NCBI RefSeq assembly: GCF_007747795.1
Contig: NZ_CP036275.1
Span: 4,766,001 to 4,830,000 of the forward strand
From: Maioricimonas rarisocia
GTDB taxonomy: Bacteria; Planctomycetota; Planctomycetia; Planctomycetales; Planctomycetaceae
Length of the DNA stretch: 64,000 bases
Reading direction: 5' to 3'
Numbering within the stretch: the first letter of the stretch is position 1; each line of letters begins with the position of its first letter. The translations under genes and the position numbers were made by a program. The notes below the pieces were generated by a model. It had not been told where the DNA came from, did not search any database, and saw only the letters and a program-made list of their open reading frames with translations. This document shows, in pieces, positions 27,714 to 36,610 of this stretch.

Positions 27714-29174
27714 ATGCCTACCGACAATGTTTCACGGCGTGGGTTCCTGAAAGCGTCCGGCACCACCGCACTTGCGGGGTCGGCCCTCACGGCGCTACCT
27801 GCGGCCTCAGCACGGGCTGCTCGTGCCAACGAGCGGATCCGTATCGGTTTCATCGGCCCCGGTGGTCGTGGTTTCGGAGCTCACGTCAAGACTCTGGCGC
27901 GACTCAAGAACGATGGCTACAACATCGAGCTGGTCGCTGTCGCCGACGTTTACACCGTCCATCAGGACCGGGCTGCCGACTACATCGAAAAAGAGAACGG
28001 CAACAAGGTCACGAAGTACGTCGATTATCGCGAGATGATCGAGAAAGAGGAACTGGACGCGGTCGCGATCGGTACTCCCGATCACTGGCACGCGAAGCAG
28101 ATCCTCGACTGTCTTGCGGCCGGGCTGCATGTCTACTGCGAAAAGCCGATGACCAAGCAGGTCGAGGAGGCCGTCGAGGTCGCTCAGGCCTGGGAGAAGT
28201 CCGGTCTGGTGATGCAGGTGGGTGTGCAGGGAACCAGCCAGCCGGTCTGGAACACCGCCCGCGAAATGCTCAACGAAGGCAAGCTCGGTAAGGTCATGAT
28301 GTACCAGACCGAGTACTTCCGCAATTCGTCGATGGGGCAGTGGCGTTACTACGCCCTCAAGAAGGAAATGACCCCCAAGACCATCGACTGGAAGCGGTGG
28401 CTGGGTGTCGAAGAAGGCCTTTCGGAAGACATGCCGTTCGACCGCGAGAAGTACGCCCAGTGGCGTCGCTTCTGGCCGTTCGGTTCGGGCATGTACACCG
28501 ACCTGTTCGTGCACCGGGTGACGATGATGCTCAAGGCGACCGGCCTGGGCTACCCGGGACGCGTCGTCGGTGCCGGCGGCCTGTACCTCGAGTACGACGG
28601 CCGCGGAGTGCCGGACGTGGCCACCGTGGCGGCCGACTATCCCGAAGGCGTGCACGGTCTGGTCTCGTCGACGATGTGCAACGAAGAGACCCGCCTGCGT
28701 CAGGTGATTCGTGGTCACTTCGGTTCGTTCGTCTTCAGTGGCGACAACATCGAGTACGTGCCGGAACGTCCGCAGGTCACCCGCGATTCGAAGCTGAAGG
28801 CGGAGACGATCAAGGCCGAACCGTGTCCGGATCACAACTACGCCCACTTCCAGAACTGGGTGGAAGCGATCGAGGCCCGCGACCCGCGGATGTGCAACAA
28901 CCCGCCGGACCTGGGGGCTGCTGCCGTCACGACCGTGATCCTCGGTGCCCGCAGCTACCGCGAAGGGCGTGCATTCCACTTCGATCTCGAGAAAGGACCG
29001 CACGACGCCGACGCCAGCTGGGCGCAGCGTTGGGAAGCGATCTCCGAGAAGCGGGGTGAGCCGAAGCACATCCCCGGATGGAAAGCTGGCGACCACGGCA
29101 GCAAGCTCGAAGAGCCGTCGTACATGTCGCTGGCCGGTCCGTGGATCAACGGCGAGCCGCCGTCGAACGCGTAA
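27714..29174 (+). CDS. Tat-exported Gfo/Idh/MocA family oxidoreductase
   Basis: NAD(P)-dependent oxidoreductase of 486 residues. The N-terminus is a twin-arginine signal, VSRRGFLKASGTTALAGSALTALPAASARA, so the folded protein is sent to the periplasm. The Rossmann domain begins IRIGFIGPGGRG; AIGTPDHWHAKQILDCLAAGLHVYCEKPMTKQ contains the EKP motif of the family. The C-terminal part is rich in aromatic residues (FWPFGSGMYTDLFVHRVTMML). ATG 27714 is chosen because GGAG lies 9 nt upstream and it begins right at the Tat motif. Planctomycetes carry many exported paralogues acting on sugar derivatives; the substrate is unknown. Its own terminator lies 215 nt downstream, behind a repeat array. Confidence 0.9.
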   Translation: MPTDNVSRRGFLKASGTTALAGSALTALPAASARAARANERIRIGFIGPGGRGFGAHVKTLARLKNDGYNIELVAVADVYTVHQDRAADYIEKENGNKVTKYVDYREMIEKEELDAVAIGTPDHWHAKQILDCLAAGLHVYCEKPMTKQVEEAVEVAQAWEKSGLVMQVGVQGTSQPVWNTAREMLNEGKLGKVMMYQTEYFRNSSMGQWRYYALKKEMTPKTIDWKRWLGVEEGLSEDMPFDREKYAQWRRFWPFGSGMYTDLFVHRVTMMLKATGLGYPGRVVGAGGLYLEYDGRGVPDVATVAADYPEGVHGLVSSTMCNEETRLRQVIRGHFGSFVFSGDNIEYVPERPQVTRDSKLKAETIKAEPCPDHNYAHFQNWVEAIEARDPRMCNNPPDLGAAAVTTVILGARSYREGRAFHFDLEKGPHDADASWAQRWEAISEKRGEPKHIPGWKAGDHGSKLEEPSYMSLAGPWINGEPPSNA

Positions 29175-29220
29175 TCGGGTGATAAGCCAGGGCAGTCATC
29201 CGTGCCTGCCAGACGGCACA

Positions 29221-29344
29221 GTGGGGCGGACATTCCTGTCTGGCGGTGCCCAGGTGGGGCAGACATTCCTGTCTGCCGGTGCCCAGGTGGGGCAGACATT
29301 CCTGTCTGCCTGTTGGCACAGTGGGGCAGACATTCCTGTCTGCC
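29221..29344. repeat. Four-copy palindromic repeat array, ~33-bp period
   Basis: Four copies of a 24-bp unit whose core is the palindrome GGCAGACATTCCTGTCTGCC, starting at 29221, 29254, 29287 and 29321, separated by 9-10 nt (GGTGCCCAG twice, then TGTTGGCACA). The first copy has two changed bases. Three further copies lie at 31008, 31300 and 31603. The array sits between the Gfo/Idh stop codon and its terminator. Confidence 0.9.
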
Positions 29345-29389
29345 TTGCAGCCACGAAGACGTACTGCAGATGTACCGACTTTGAATGAT

Positions 29390-29429
29390 CCGGCCCGGTG
29401 GTTCCGCGTGAATCGCCGGGCCGGTTTTT
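29390..29429 (+). terminator. Rho-independent terminator behind the Gfo/Idh gene
   Basis: A perfect 9-bp stem CCGGCCCGG/CCGGGCCGG with a 17-nt loop, followed by TTTTT. It lies 215 nt behind the Gfo/Idh stop, with the palindromic array between. Downstream, 29430-29854 holds one dispersed repeat (29562-29608) and no convincing gene. Confidence 0.85.
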
Positions 29430-29561
29430 GTTGCGCCTGCGGGCAGGGACCGATCCCGATATGGCAGAGTGACCGAGGGCACCACGGAGTTGCCATGACG
29501 GTGCGTCGCCCCGGAGGATGAAAACGGGAGTCTTGCTGGGGAGGCGGCTCATGCGTGAGAT

Positions 29562-29608
29562 GGGTGGCCGGGGTCGGAACGGGCGGAGCGAGTGGAGCCC
29601 CCGGAATC
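29562..29608. repeat. Dispersed repeat, family E, copy 1
   Basis: A ~47-bp sequence beginning GGGTGGCCGGGGTCGGA and ending GTGGAGCCCCCGGAATC. A second, shorter copy lies in opposite orientation at 33626-33663 between two unrelated genes. Confidence 0.65.
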
Positions 29609-29854
29609 GATCGGGGACTGGACATCGATCATTCTCGCGGGTGGCCCAGACACACGATGTATCTGGGTGGCGCAGCCACAGGAGGCCCCCGGCTAGGACC
29701 CTCGGCGCCGGCATCTCGCACTGCGTGTCACGAGCGCTATTTGGAGTGGCGGTTGAGAGAATGGCACAGCGGTGGTAGATCAAACGCTGAGGTACCGTTT
29801 CGAAGATACAGGATTGAGTTGAACGTCTGACTACAAATCAGGAGAGTACTGGAA

Positions 29855-30505
29855 GTGCGGGTCCCGTCATCAGAGCTGATTCGTTTCGTTCTGAAGCGAT
29901 TTCGTGAGGAATCTTCCCTCACATGGATTCGGCTGAAAGCGAATGTGGCGAGAATGTCGGAAGATGATTGGAACGAAGCAAACCGTTCAACGTCGAGCGA
30001 ATTCTCATCCGAGCAAGTGAAGCACGACATTGACGCCGCGATTGAACAGTACGGCGAGCAGGGGATCGTACACGACGAAATACGACCGCTCGTACTTCTG
30101 CTTGAGGGAAAGCCTGGCAGTGGGAAAACCACGATGGCGTTTATGCTTCGTGATTTAGAGGCTCAGATTCTTTCGATAGACCGGTTCTCGCAGAAGATTG
30201 CGACGAACCTCGTCGGCGACGCGAGTGATGCAATTGATGCCAAACTTCAGTTGTTGGCAGGGCGCTACTGCAATTCTCGGCAGATCGGGCGTTTTCTGAA
30301 GCAAGTCTCGCAATCCGAACGCTTAGCGGAGCGTTTCGTGGCACATCTGACGGATGAAGCTCGAGTTAAGTTGAGGGGGCAATCGGAGCTGAATGTGATT
30401 GAAGGCTATCTGCCGGGGCAGCTCAAGAAGTGCGTCTTGCAGGCTTTGGTCAAGGCGGGATTCCACGTTTGGAGTGCCGTAAGGCACTGTGAAGACACGG
30501 AGTGA
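29855..30505 (+). CDS. P-loop NTPase/kinase-like protein, zeta-toxin-like by pattern
   Basis: 216 residues. A helical N-terminal segment (~1-70) precedes a P-loop LLLEGKPGSGKTTMAFML (~80-97) and an Asp-containing strand ILSIDRFSQKIAT that would follow it in kinase folds. Near the C-terminus SELNVIEGYLPGQLKKCVLQALVKAGFHVW resembles the strand-helix-strand end of small nucleotide- or sugar-kinase folds, as in zeta toxins. A target cannot be deduced and no antitoxin-like gene is adjacent. The gene is visibly more AT-rich than everything around it and sits between repeat clusters, which suggests acquisition. GTG start with GGAG 10 nt upstream. It appears complete. Confidence 0.6.
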   Translation: MRVPSSELIRFVLKRFREESSLTWIRLKANVARMSEDDWNEANRSTSSEFSSEQVKHDIDAAIEQYGEQGIVHDEIRPLVLLLEGKPGSGKTTMAFMLRDLEAQILSIDRFSQKIATNLVGDASDAIDAKLQLLAGRYCNSRQIGRFLKQVSQSERLAERFVAHLTDEARVKLRGQSELNVIEGYLPGQLKKCVLQALVKAGFHVWSAVRHCEDTE

Positions 30506-31266
30506 CGGCCGGGCCGGAAATTGTTCACGCAGTACAACCCACCACCCGGCCAGGGCATGCTCACCCGCCTTTGGCGTGAGGGCATGGCACGCTGCGAACG
30601 TGCTTCAAACGACATTCGCACTGGCGGAGCAAGCCGCCAGTGGCCCCCCGACGATGAACATGCTTGCCTTGAAGGGGCAAGCATGGCACCCGGCGAGAAC
30701 GCCGATTCTCGCTCGCCGGCGTTGTCCGGCGCCCCTGCCACCCTTCGAACGTTGCGTCGCATCTCGAGCCTCAAGCCTGGCTCGCCACGCCCATCACTTC
30801 GCTGCGCTCCGTTCTGGGACGTGCCACCCTTCCGAAGCGACGTCGAACGCGGATGACCTCATCCCGGCACTGACGTACCGGGCTCGCCTTTGCCGTTGCA
30901 GGCACTTTCTCAAGGCTCACCCCTCGAGACTCATCGCTGGGGGCGTCGCTACGCGACGACCGCCAGCCACCCGTCGTAGGACGCGTGTCAAATGCGCTAT
31001 CGGCCAGGTGGGGCAGACATTCCTGTCTGCCCGTAGCCAACCCACCGGCCGGCTGTGCCGGTTTCGGTTGGCGAGCACGCGGCGCTGACAGGGAGGCCGG
31101 CCTGAGCATCGCGCCAGCATGCTCACCCGCCTTTGGCGTGAGAGCATGGCACCCTCCGAATGTGCGTCGAACGACATTCGCACTGGCGGAGCAAGCCGGC
31201 ACTGGCAACCGATTTGTCGCTCACGGGGCCGTAGGGTGCCGTCGCCGCAGGCGACGCACCGGCACA

Positions 31267-31872
31267 CGTAGGACGCGTGTCGAATGTGCTATCGGCCAGG
31301 TGGGGCAGACATTCCTGTCTGCCCGTTGCCAACCCACCGGCCGGCTGCGCCGGCTTCGGTTGGCGAGCAACCAGGGTTACCCGCTGCGTCACTCGTTCTT
31401 CGCGTTTCGAGCCTTCCGGACCACGCCCGAAGCGACGTCGAACGCGGATGACCTCATCCCGGCACTGACGTACCGGGCTCGCCTTTGCCGTTGCAGGCAC
31501 TTTCTCAAGGCTCACCCCTCGAGACTCATCTCTGGGGGCGTCGCTACGCGACGACCGCCAGCCACCCGTCGTAGGACGCGTGTCGAATGCGCTATCGGCC
31601 AGGTGGGGCAGACATTCCTGTCTGCCCGTAGCCAACCCACCGGCCGGCCGCGCCGGCTTCGGTTGGCGAGCAACCAGGGTTACCCGCTGCGTCACTCGTT
31701 CCTCACGTTTCGAGCCTTCCGGACCACGCCCGAAGCGACGTCGAACGCGGATGACCTCATCCCGGCACTGACGTACCGGGCTCGCCTTTGCCGTTGCAGG
31801 CACTTTCTCAAGGCTCACCCCTCAAGTCTCATGCGCTGGGGGCGTCGCTGCGCGACGACCACCAGCCACCCG
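31267..31872. repeat. Two tandem ~303-bp repeat units
   Basis: Units 31267-31569 and 31570-31872 are nearly identical, with a few substitutions and a 1-nt insertion near the end of the second. Each unit contains one GGCAGACATTCCTGTCTGCC palindrome, a CCGGCCGG hairpin followed by GGTTGGCGAGCAACC, a stretch GAACGCGGATGACCTCATCC, and one CGTCGCTRCGCGACG dyad. The near identity points to a recent duplication. Confidence 0.85.
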
Positions 31873-31900
31873 CCCCACCGGACGCAGCCGGTGGGCTTTC

Positions 31901-31963
31901 TCACCTCTCACCTCTCACCTCTCACCTCTCACCTCTCACCTCTCACGCCTCACGCCTCACCTC
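31901..31963. repeat. Heptanucleotide tandem repeat (TCACCTC)n
   Basis: Nine head-to-tail 7-bp units: six exact TCACCTC, two TCACGCC, then one TCACCTC. The last unit supplies the first two bases of TCA at 31962-31964, the reverse-strand TGA stop of the flavoprotein gene. Confidence 0.95.
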
Positions 31964-33482
31964 ACCGCGTCACCGACAGCCACCAGCCGAACAGCTTCTT
32001 GACCAGCGGCGTCAGTCGCGTCCGATTGTACAGATCGCCGGTCTTCCGAATCGCCTCCGCCTGCGTCGGGTACGGGTGGATCGTCGAGCCGACCTGCCTG
32101 AGCCCCAGGCCGTGCGTCATCGCCATCGTCAGCTCGCCGATCATGTCCCCGGCGTGAGCTGCAACGATCGTCCCTCCGACGATCCGGTCGGTCCCCTTCT
32201 TCACATGGACCTTCACCAGGCCGTTGGTTTCACCTTCGAGGATCGCGCGGTCGACGTGGTCGAAGTCCTGCGTGTACGTATCGATGGCGACACCCTGACT
32301 GGCAGCCTCCTGCTCGGAGAGACCGACGTGGGCCACCTCTGGTGACGTGTAGGTACACCAGGGGATCGTCAGCGCACTCACCTTCGACCGACCGAAGAAC
32401 AGTGCATTGTGAATGACGATCCGCGCCATGAAGTCGGCGGCATGTGTGAACTTGTACTGCGAACAGATGTCGCCGGCCGCGAAAATCTTCGGGTTCGTCG
32501 TCCTCAGGCGGTCGTCAACCGTAACGCCCGCTTTCGCGTCGTACTCGACGCCGGCTTCTTCAAGTCCGAGCCGATCGACGTTGGGAGCCCGTCCGACGGC
32601 AACAAGCAGTTCGTCCACCTCGATGTCGTGATCCTGTCCATCACACGTGACGGTGATGCCGATGTTGTCGCCGCGGGAACTGACCTGTGTTCCTTTCGCT
32701 CCGCAGAGAATGCGAACGCCGTCCTTTTCGAGCGCGGCCTGCACGATTTCTGCAACATCGCGGTCTTCCCTGGGAAGGATTCCGCTGGCCGCTTCGAACA
32801 GCGTGACTTCGGAGCCGAACCGTGCGAACGCCTGCGCCAGTTCACAGCCGATCGGCCCGGCACCGATAACCGCGAGTCGTGGCGGGAGTTCGGTCAGCGA
32901 AAAGACCGATTCGTTGGTGAGGTAGCGCACGGTGTCGAGTCCCGGGATCGGTGGCGCCGCGGCACGCGCACCGGTGGCGATGACCGCTTTGGAAAACATC
33001 AGCATCTGGCCGTCGACGGTAACGGTGTCGCGTCCGGAGAACCGGCCATCGCCGAGGAAGACGTCGATGCCCAGATCGCGGAACCGCGCCGCCGAGTCGT
33101 GCGGTGCGATCGAAGCCCGCAGGCGCCGCATCCGTTCCATCGCCGCTCCGAAATCGACCGTGACCCCATCCGGGACGTGAATGCCGAACTCGCCCGCGTG
33201 CCGGACTGCTGCCGCGGCCCGGGCGGCACTGATGATCCCTTTCGAGGGGACACAGCCGACGTTCAGACAGTCTCCCCCCATCAGGTTCCGTTCGATGAGG
33301 GCGACCTTCGCTCCCAGTCCGGCGGCTCCGGCAGCCGCGACGAGACCGGCCGTCCCTGCCCCGACGACAACCAGGTTATAGCGTCCCGAGGGCGTTGGAT
33401 TCCGCCAGTCGGAGGGATGGACATTCGCCTCGAGCTTCCGGTTGTGCTCGTCGTACGGCTGAAGTTCGACCGAAGAGGTCAT
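31962..33482 (-). CDS. Mercuric-reductase-like FAD pyridine nucleotide-disulfide oxidoreductase
   Basis: 506-residue class I flavoprotein disulfide reductase. FAD-binding GAGTAGLVAAAGAAGLGAKV (41-60) precedes the redox pair C72/C77 in GGDCLNVGCVPSK; the NAD(P) site is VIGAGPIGCELAQAFARFGSEV; the second FAD motif is TTNPKIFAAGDIC; the dimerisation domain ends with HPYPTQAEAIRK. It lacks the C-terminal Cys-Cys pair and N-terminal metal-binding domain of MerA, so mercury reduction is unlikely to be the main job. AAGGA 8 nt before ATG 33482 decides the start. Upstream on the same strand is a TVP38/TMEM64 gene, a pairing seen in several bacteria that suggests a membrane-linked redox role. Confidence 0.85.
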   Translation of the reverse strand: MTSSVELQPYDEHNRKLEANVHPSDWRNPTPSGRYNLVVVGAGTAGLVAAAGAAGLGAKVALIERNLMGGDCLNVGCVPSKGIISAARAAAAVRHAGEFGIHVPDGVTVDFGAAMERMRRLRASIAPHDSAARFRDLGIDVFLGDGRFSGRDTVTVDGQMLMFSKAVIATGARAAAPPIPGLDTVRYLTNESVFSLTELPPRLAVIGAGPIGCELAQAFARFGSEVTLFEAASGILPREDRDVAEIVQAALEKDGVRILCGAKGTQVSSRGDNIGITVTCDGQDHDIEVDELLVAVGRAPNVDRLGLEEAGVEYDAKAGVTVDDRLRTTNPKIFAAGDICSQYKFTHAADFMARIVIHNALFFGRSKVSALTIPWCTYTSPEVAHVGLSEQEAASQGVAIDTYTQDFDHVDRAILEGETNGLVKVHVKKGTDRIVGGTIVAAHAGDMIGELTMAMTHGLGLRQVGSTIHPYPTQAEAIRKTGDLYNRTRLTPLVKKLFGWWLSVTR

Positions 33483-33625
33483 GTGAAATCCTTCCTGCAG
33501 ACCGGTATGCCGGCCTGATTGCTGCGGCAAGTGCTTTGCAGGTGTGATGGCACCCTGGTTTCGCGTCCCGGTCCGGCGATTTTTCCGCTGACACCGCCGA
33601 AAGCACACATTGTCCCAGGGCGTAA

Positions 33626-33663
33626 GATTCCGGGGGCTCCACTTGCTCCGACACCGGCCACCC
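33626..33663. repeat. Dispersed repeat, family E, copy 2 (inverted)
   Basis: GATTCCGGGGGCTCCACTTG continuing to CACCGGCCACCC is the reverse complement of the repeat at 29562-29608, with some changes and a small deletion. It occupies the 214-nt space between the TVP38/TMEM64 gene and the flavoprotein gene; nothing else was seen in this space. Confidence 0.65.
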
Positions 33664-33696
33664 GCCGACAATGTTGCGGAGAGTGGCGTCGCTCTA

Positions 33697-34824
33697 TCAT
33701 TCGTTCTGATCTGACCGGGAAGCTGGATCGACAGACTGCGGCCGCACCTTCTGCATGATCTTCTTGACGAGCAGGGGGAACAGCCCGAGCAGGACGAAGG
33801 CGATGATCAGCTGCGGGCTGAGAATCGAGGACGGAGGACGGATCAGCTCTGGCCAGGTCTGGACGAGCAGATTCCGGTTCAGGCGAGTCAGCTCCTTCTC
33901 GAGGTCACGGTCCGTTTCTGCCTCGGTTTCGAACGGCTGTCGCCATGGTTTGAGCAGTGCGAGTTCCGGCTGCCGGAGGGCGGCGTTCAACCCGCTGACG
34001 ATCTCGACGCGGGCGGCTCGAACGTCCTCATTCGATGATGGAGGATACTGGTCGATGCGGTTGCGTGCGTCATCCGGCAGCAGTGACCAGAGCTGTCCGG
34101 CCGGTCCGGTCTGTGCAGGACCGTCGTTCCTCAGGACAGAGACGAATCCGTCCCAGTCTTTCACGTCGTCGACGCGGAGCTGCGACGGATCGGCCAACTG
34201 GTCGAGAGTTGGAATCGATGCCCCGGCGTACGTGTAAACCATGGTTCCTGCGAGCATGCCGACCTGGCTGACCCACCAGTAGGTCCAGACGCGGATCGGC
34301 GTCAGCCCCATGACCACATTGATAACGAAGAACGGAACTGCCGGAATCAGACGCAACGTGAACAGGTAAAAGGCCCCTTCGCGGCGGAGTGCTTCGTTAA
34401 AACCAGATAAACGGTCGCCGAACTTCCTTTGCACGGTCTCCCGCAACAGGTATCGACTGAGCAGAAAAGCGATCGTCGCTCCGGTGGTCGACGCGAAGCT
34501 GACAAGGACGAGCGCTCGCCAGAAACCGAAGTACCAGCCCATCAGCAACGTCATGCCAGTTGCGCCGGGAAGCGAGAGCCCCGTGACGGCAACATACGTG
34601 AGGAAGGCGACACCGTAGACGAGAATCGGGTTGCCGCTGCGGAACTCTCGCAGTGCCGATTCCTGCTCGGCCAGGTAGTCGAGGGATAGCTGTTCGCGAA
34701 ACTGCGTGTACGCGATGGCGATGACGGCGCCGAAGGCGACCAGGACCCCCATCTTGATCCACGGAATTCCGCCGGACGGCTGGTCGGTCGCGTCGGAATC
34801 GTCTGAGCTTCGATTGCCGGTCAA
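33697..34824 (-). CDS. TVP38/TMEM64 (DedA/SNARE-associated) membrane protein with C-terminal extension
   Basis: 375 residues. The first ~210 form the VTT domain: an initial helix at ~24-40, VYGVAFLTYVAVTGLSLPGATGMTLLMGWYFGF, and the family motif RREGAFYLFTLRLIPAVPFFVINVVMGLTPI. VTT proteins act in lipid scrambling/transport. A soluble ~125-residue segment (DWDGFVSVLRND...ELTRLNRN) follows, and a last hydrophobic helix LIIAFVLLGLFPLLVKKIM lies near the C-terminus. This extension is unusual compared with the ~200-residue core family. TTG start with GAAGGAA ~10 nt upstream. It is transcribed toward the mercuric-reductase-like gene. Confidence 0.85.
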   Translation of the reverse strand: MTGNRSSDDSDATDQPSGGIPWIKMGVLVAFGAVIAIAYTQFREQLSLDYLAEQESALREFRSGNPILVYGVAFLTYVAVTGLSLPGATGMTLLMGWYFGFWRALVLVSFASTTGATIAFLLSRYLLRETVQRKFGDRLSGFNEALRREGAFYLFTLRLIPAVPFFVINVVMGLTPIRVWTYWWVSQVGMLAGTMVYTYAGASIPTLDQLADPSQLRVDDVKDWDGFVSVLRNDGPAQTGPAGQLWSLLPDDARNRIDQYPPSSNEDVRAARVEIVSGLNAALRQPELALLKPWRQPFETEAETDRDLEKELTRLNRNLLVQTWPELIRPPSSILSPQLIIAFVLLGLFPLLVKKIMQKVRPQSVDPASRSDQNE

Positions 34825-34933
34825 TGGACCAGTTCCTTCTGCGAGTGGTTCGTTCGCGGCCCGTGAGTGGTGCAGGTATTATGGCGACAGGACAGAAATC
34901 TACTGTGCGTTAAATCACCAGAAAGACCGGATC

Positions 34934-36386
<1,453 letters not shown>

Positions 36387-36400
<14 letters not shown>

Positions 36401-36610
36401 CGTGAGCGAACGGGTGGCTGGGGGCGAGCCGCAGGCCAGCCCCGAGTTGGTCAGTCAAGCACTAAAGGTGGGCGCACGGCTCACAGAGCCGTGGCACGCG
36501 TTGTATGGCGCGTGGCGCGCGATGTAGAGCCGTCGCACGCATCGCTGAGCCCGCGGTACGCGACACCGAGTCGTCGCGGCATGGAGCAGGAAACAGGACT
36601 GACGTGAGCG
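36387..36610. repeat. Direct repeats flanking a palindrome-bearing insert
   Basis: A 22-bp sequence (GGAAACAGAACTGACGTGAG continuing CG) at 36387-36408 recurs at 36589-36610 with one change. The first copy spans the sulfatase stop, the second spans the GTG start of the next gene. Between them lie a TGGCTGGGGGC...CCAGCCCC hairpin (about 36413-36443) and GGCTCACAGAGCCGTGGCAC (36478-36498), the reverse complement of a palindrome found at 51.99 kb. Confidence 0.6.

Larger units (their letters stand above)
30535..31963. repeat. Composite intergenic repeat region, 1.4 kb
   Basis: No credible gene. The region is a mosaic of palindromic modules: a 36-bp module with CTCACCCGCCTTTGGCGTGAG (30555-30590, 31117-31152); CACTGGCGG/CCGCCAGTG hairpins (30619-30643, and a decayed copy at 31179-31204); the GGCAGACATTCCTGTCTGCC palindrome (31008, 31300, 31603); the dyad CGTCGCTACGCGACG (30936-30971, 31532-31566, 31835-31870); and a CCCACCGG/CCGGTGGG hairpin (31874-31895). 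Larger blocks repeat too: 30834-31075 matches parts of the two tandem ~303-bp units described separately. Long open frames here (for example 30985-32157 forward) consist of translated repeats. Confidence 0.85.

Noticed and set aside
29221-29344. CRISPR-like array of regularly spaced repeats
   Set aside because: The spacers are only 9-10 nt and two are identical; there is no leader and no cas gene. It is a palindromic repeat array.
30985-32157. 390-codon forward open frame across the repeat island
   Set aside because: The translation repeats the same peptides (GQTFLSAR, ASNQGYPLRHSF) because it reads repeated DNA; it then runs antisense into the flavoprotein gene.
31962-33482. Classical mercuric reductase (merA)
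   Set aside because: No N-terminal heavy-metal domain, no C-terminal Cys pair and no mer operon neighbours; only the general flavoprotein frame is shared.
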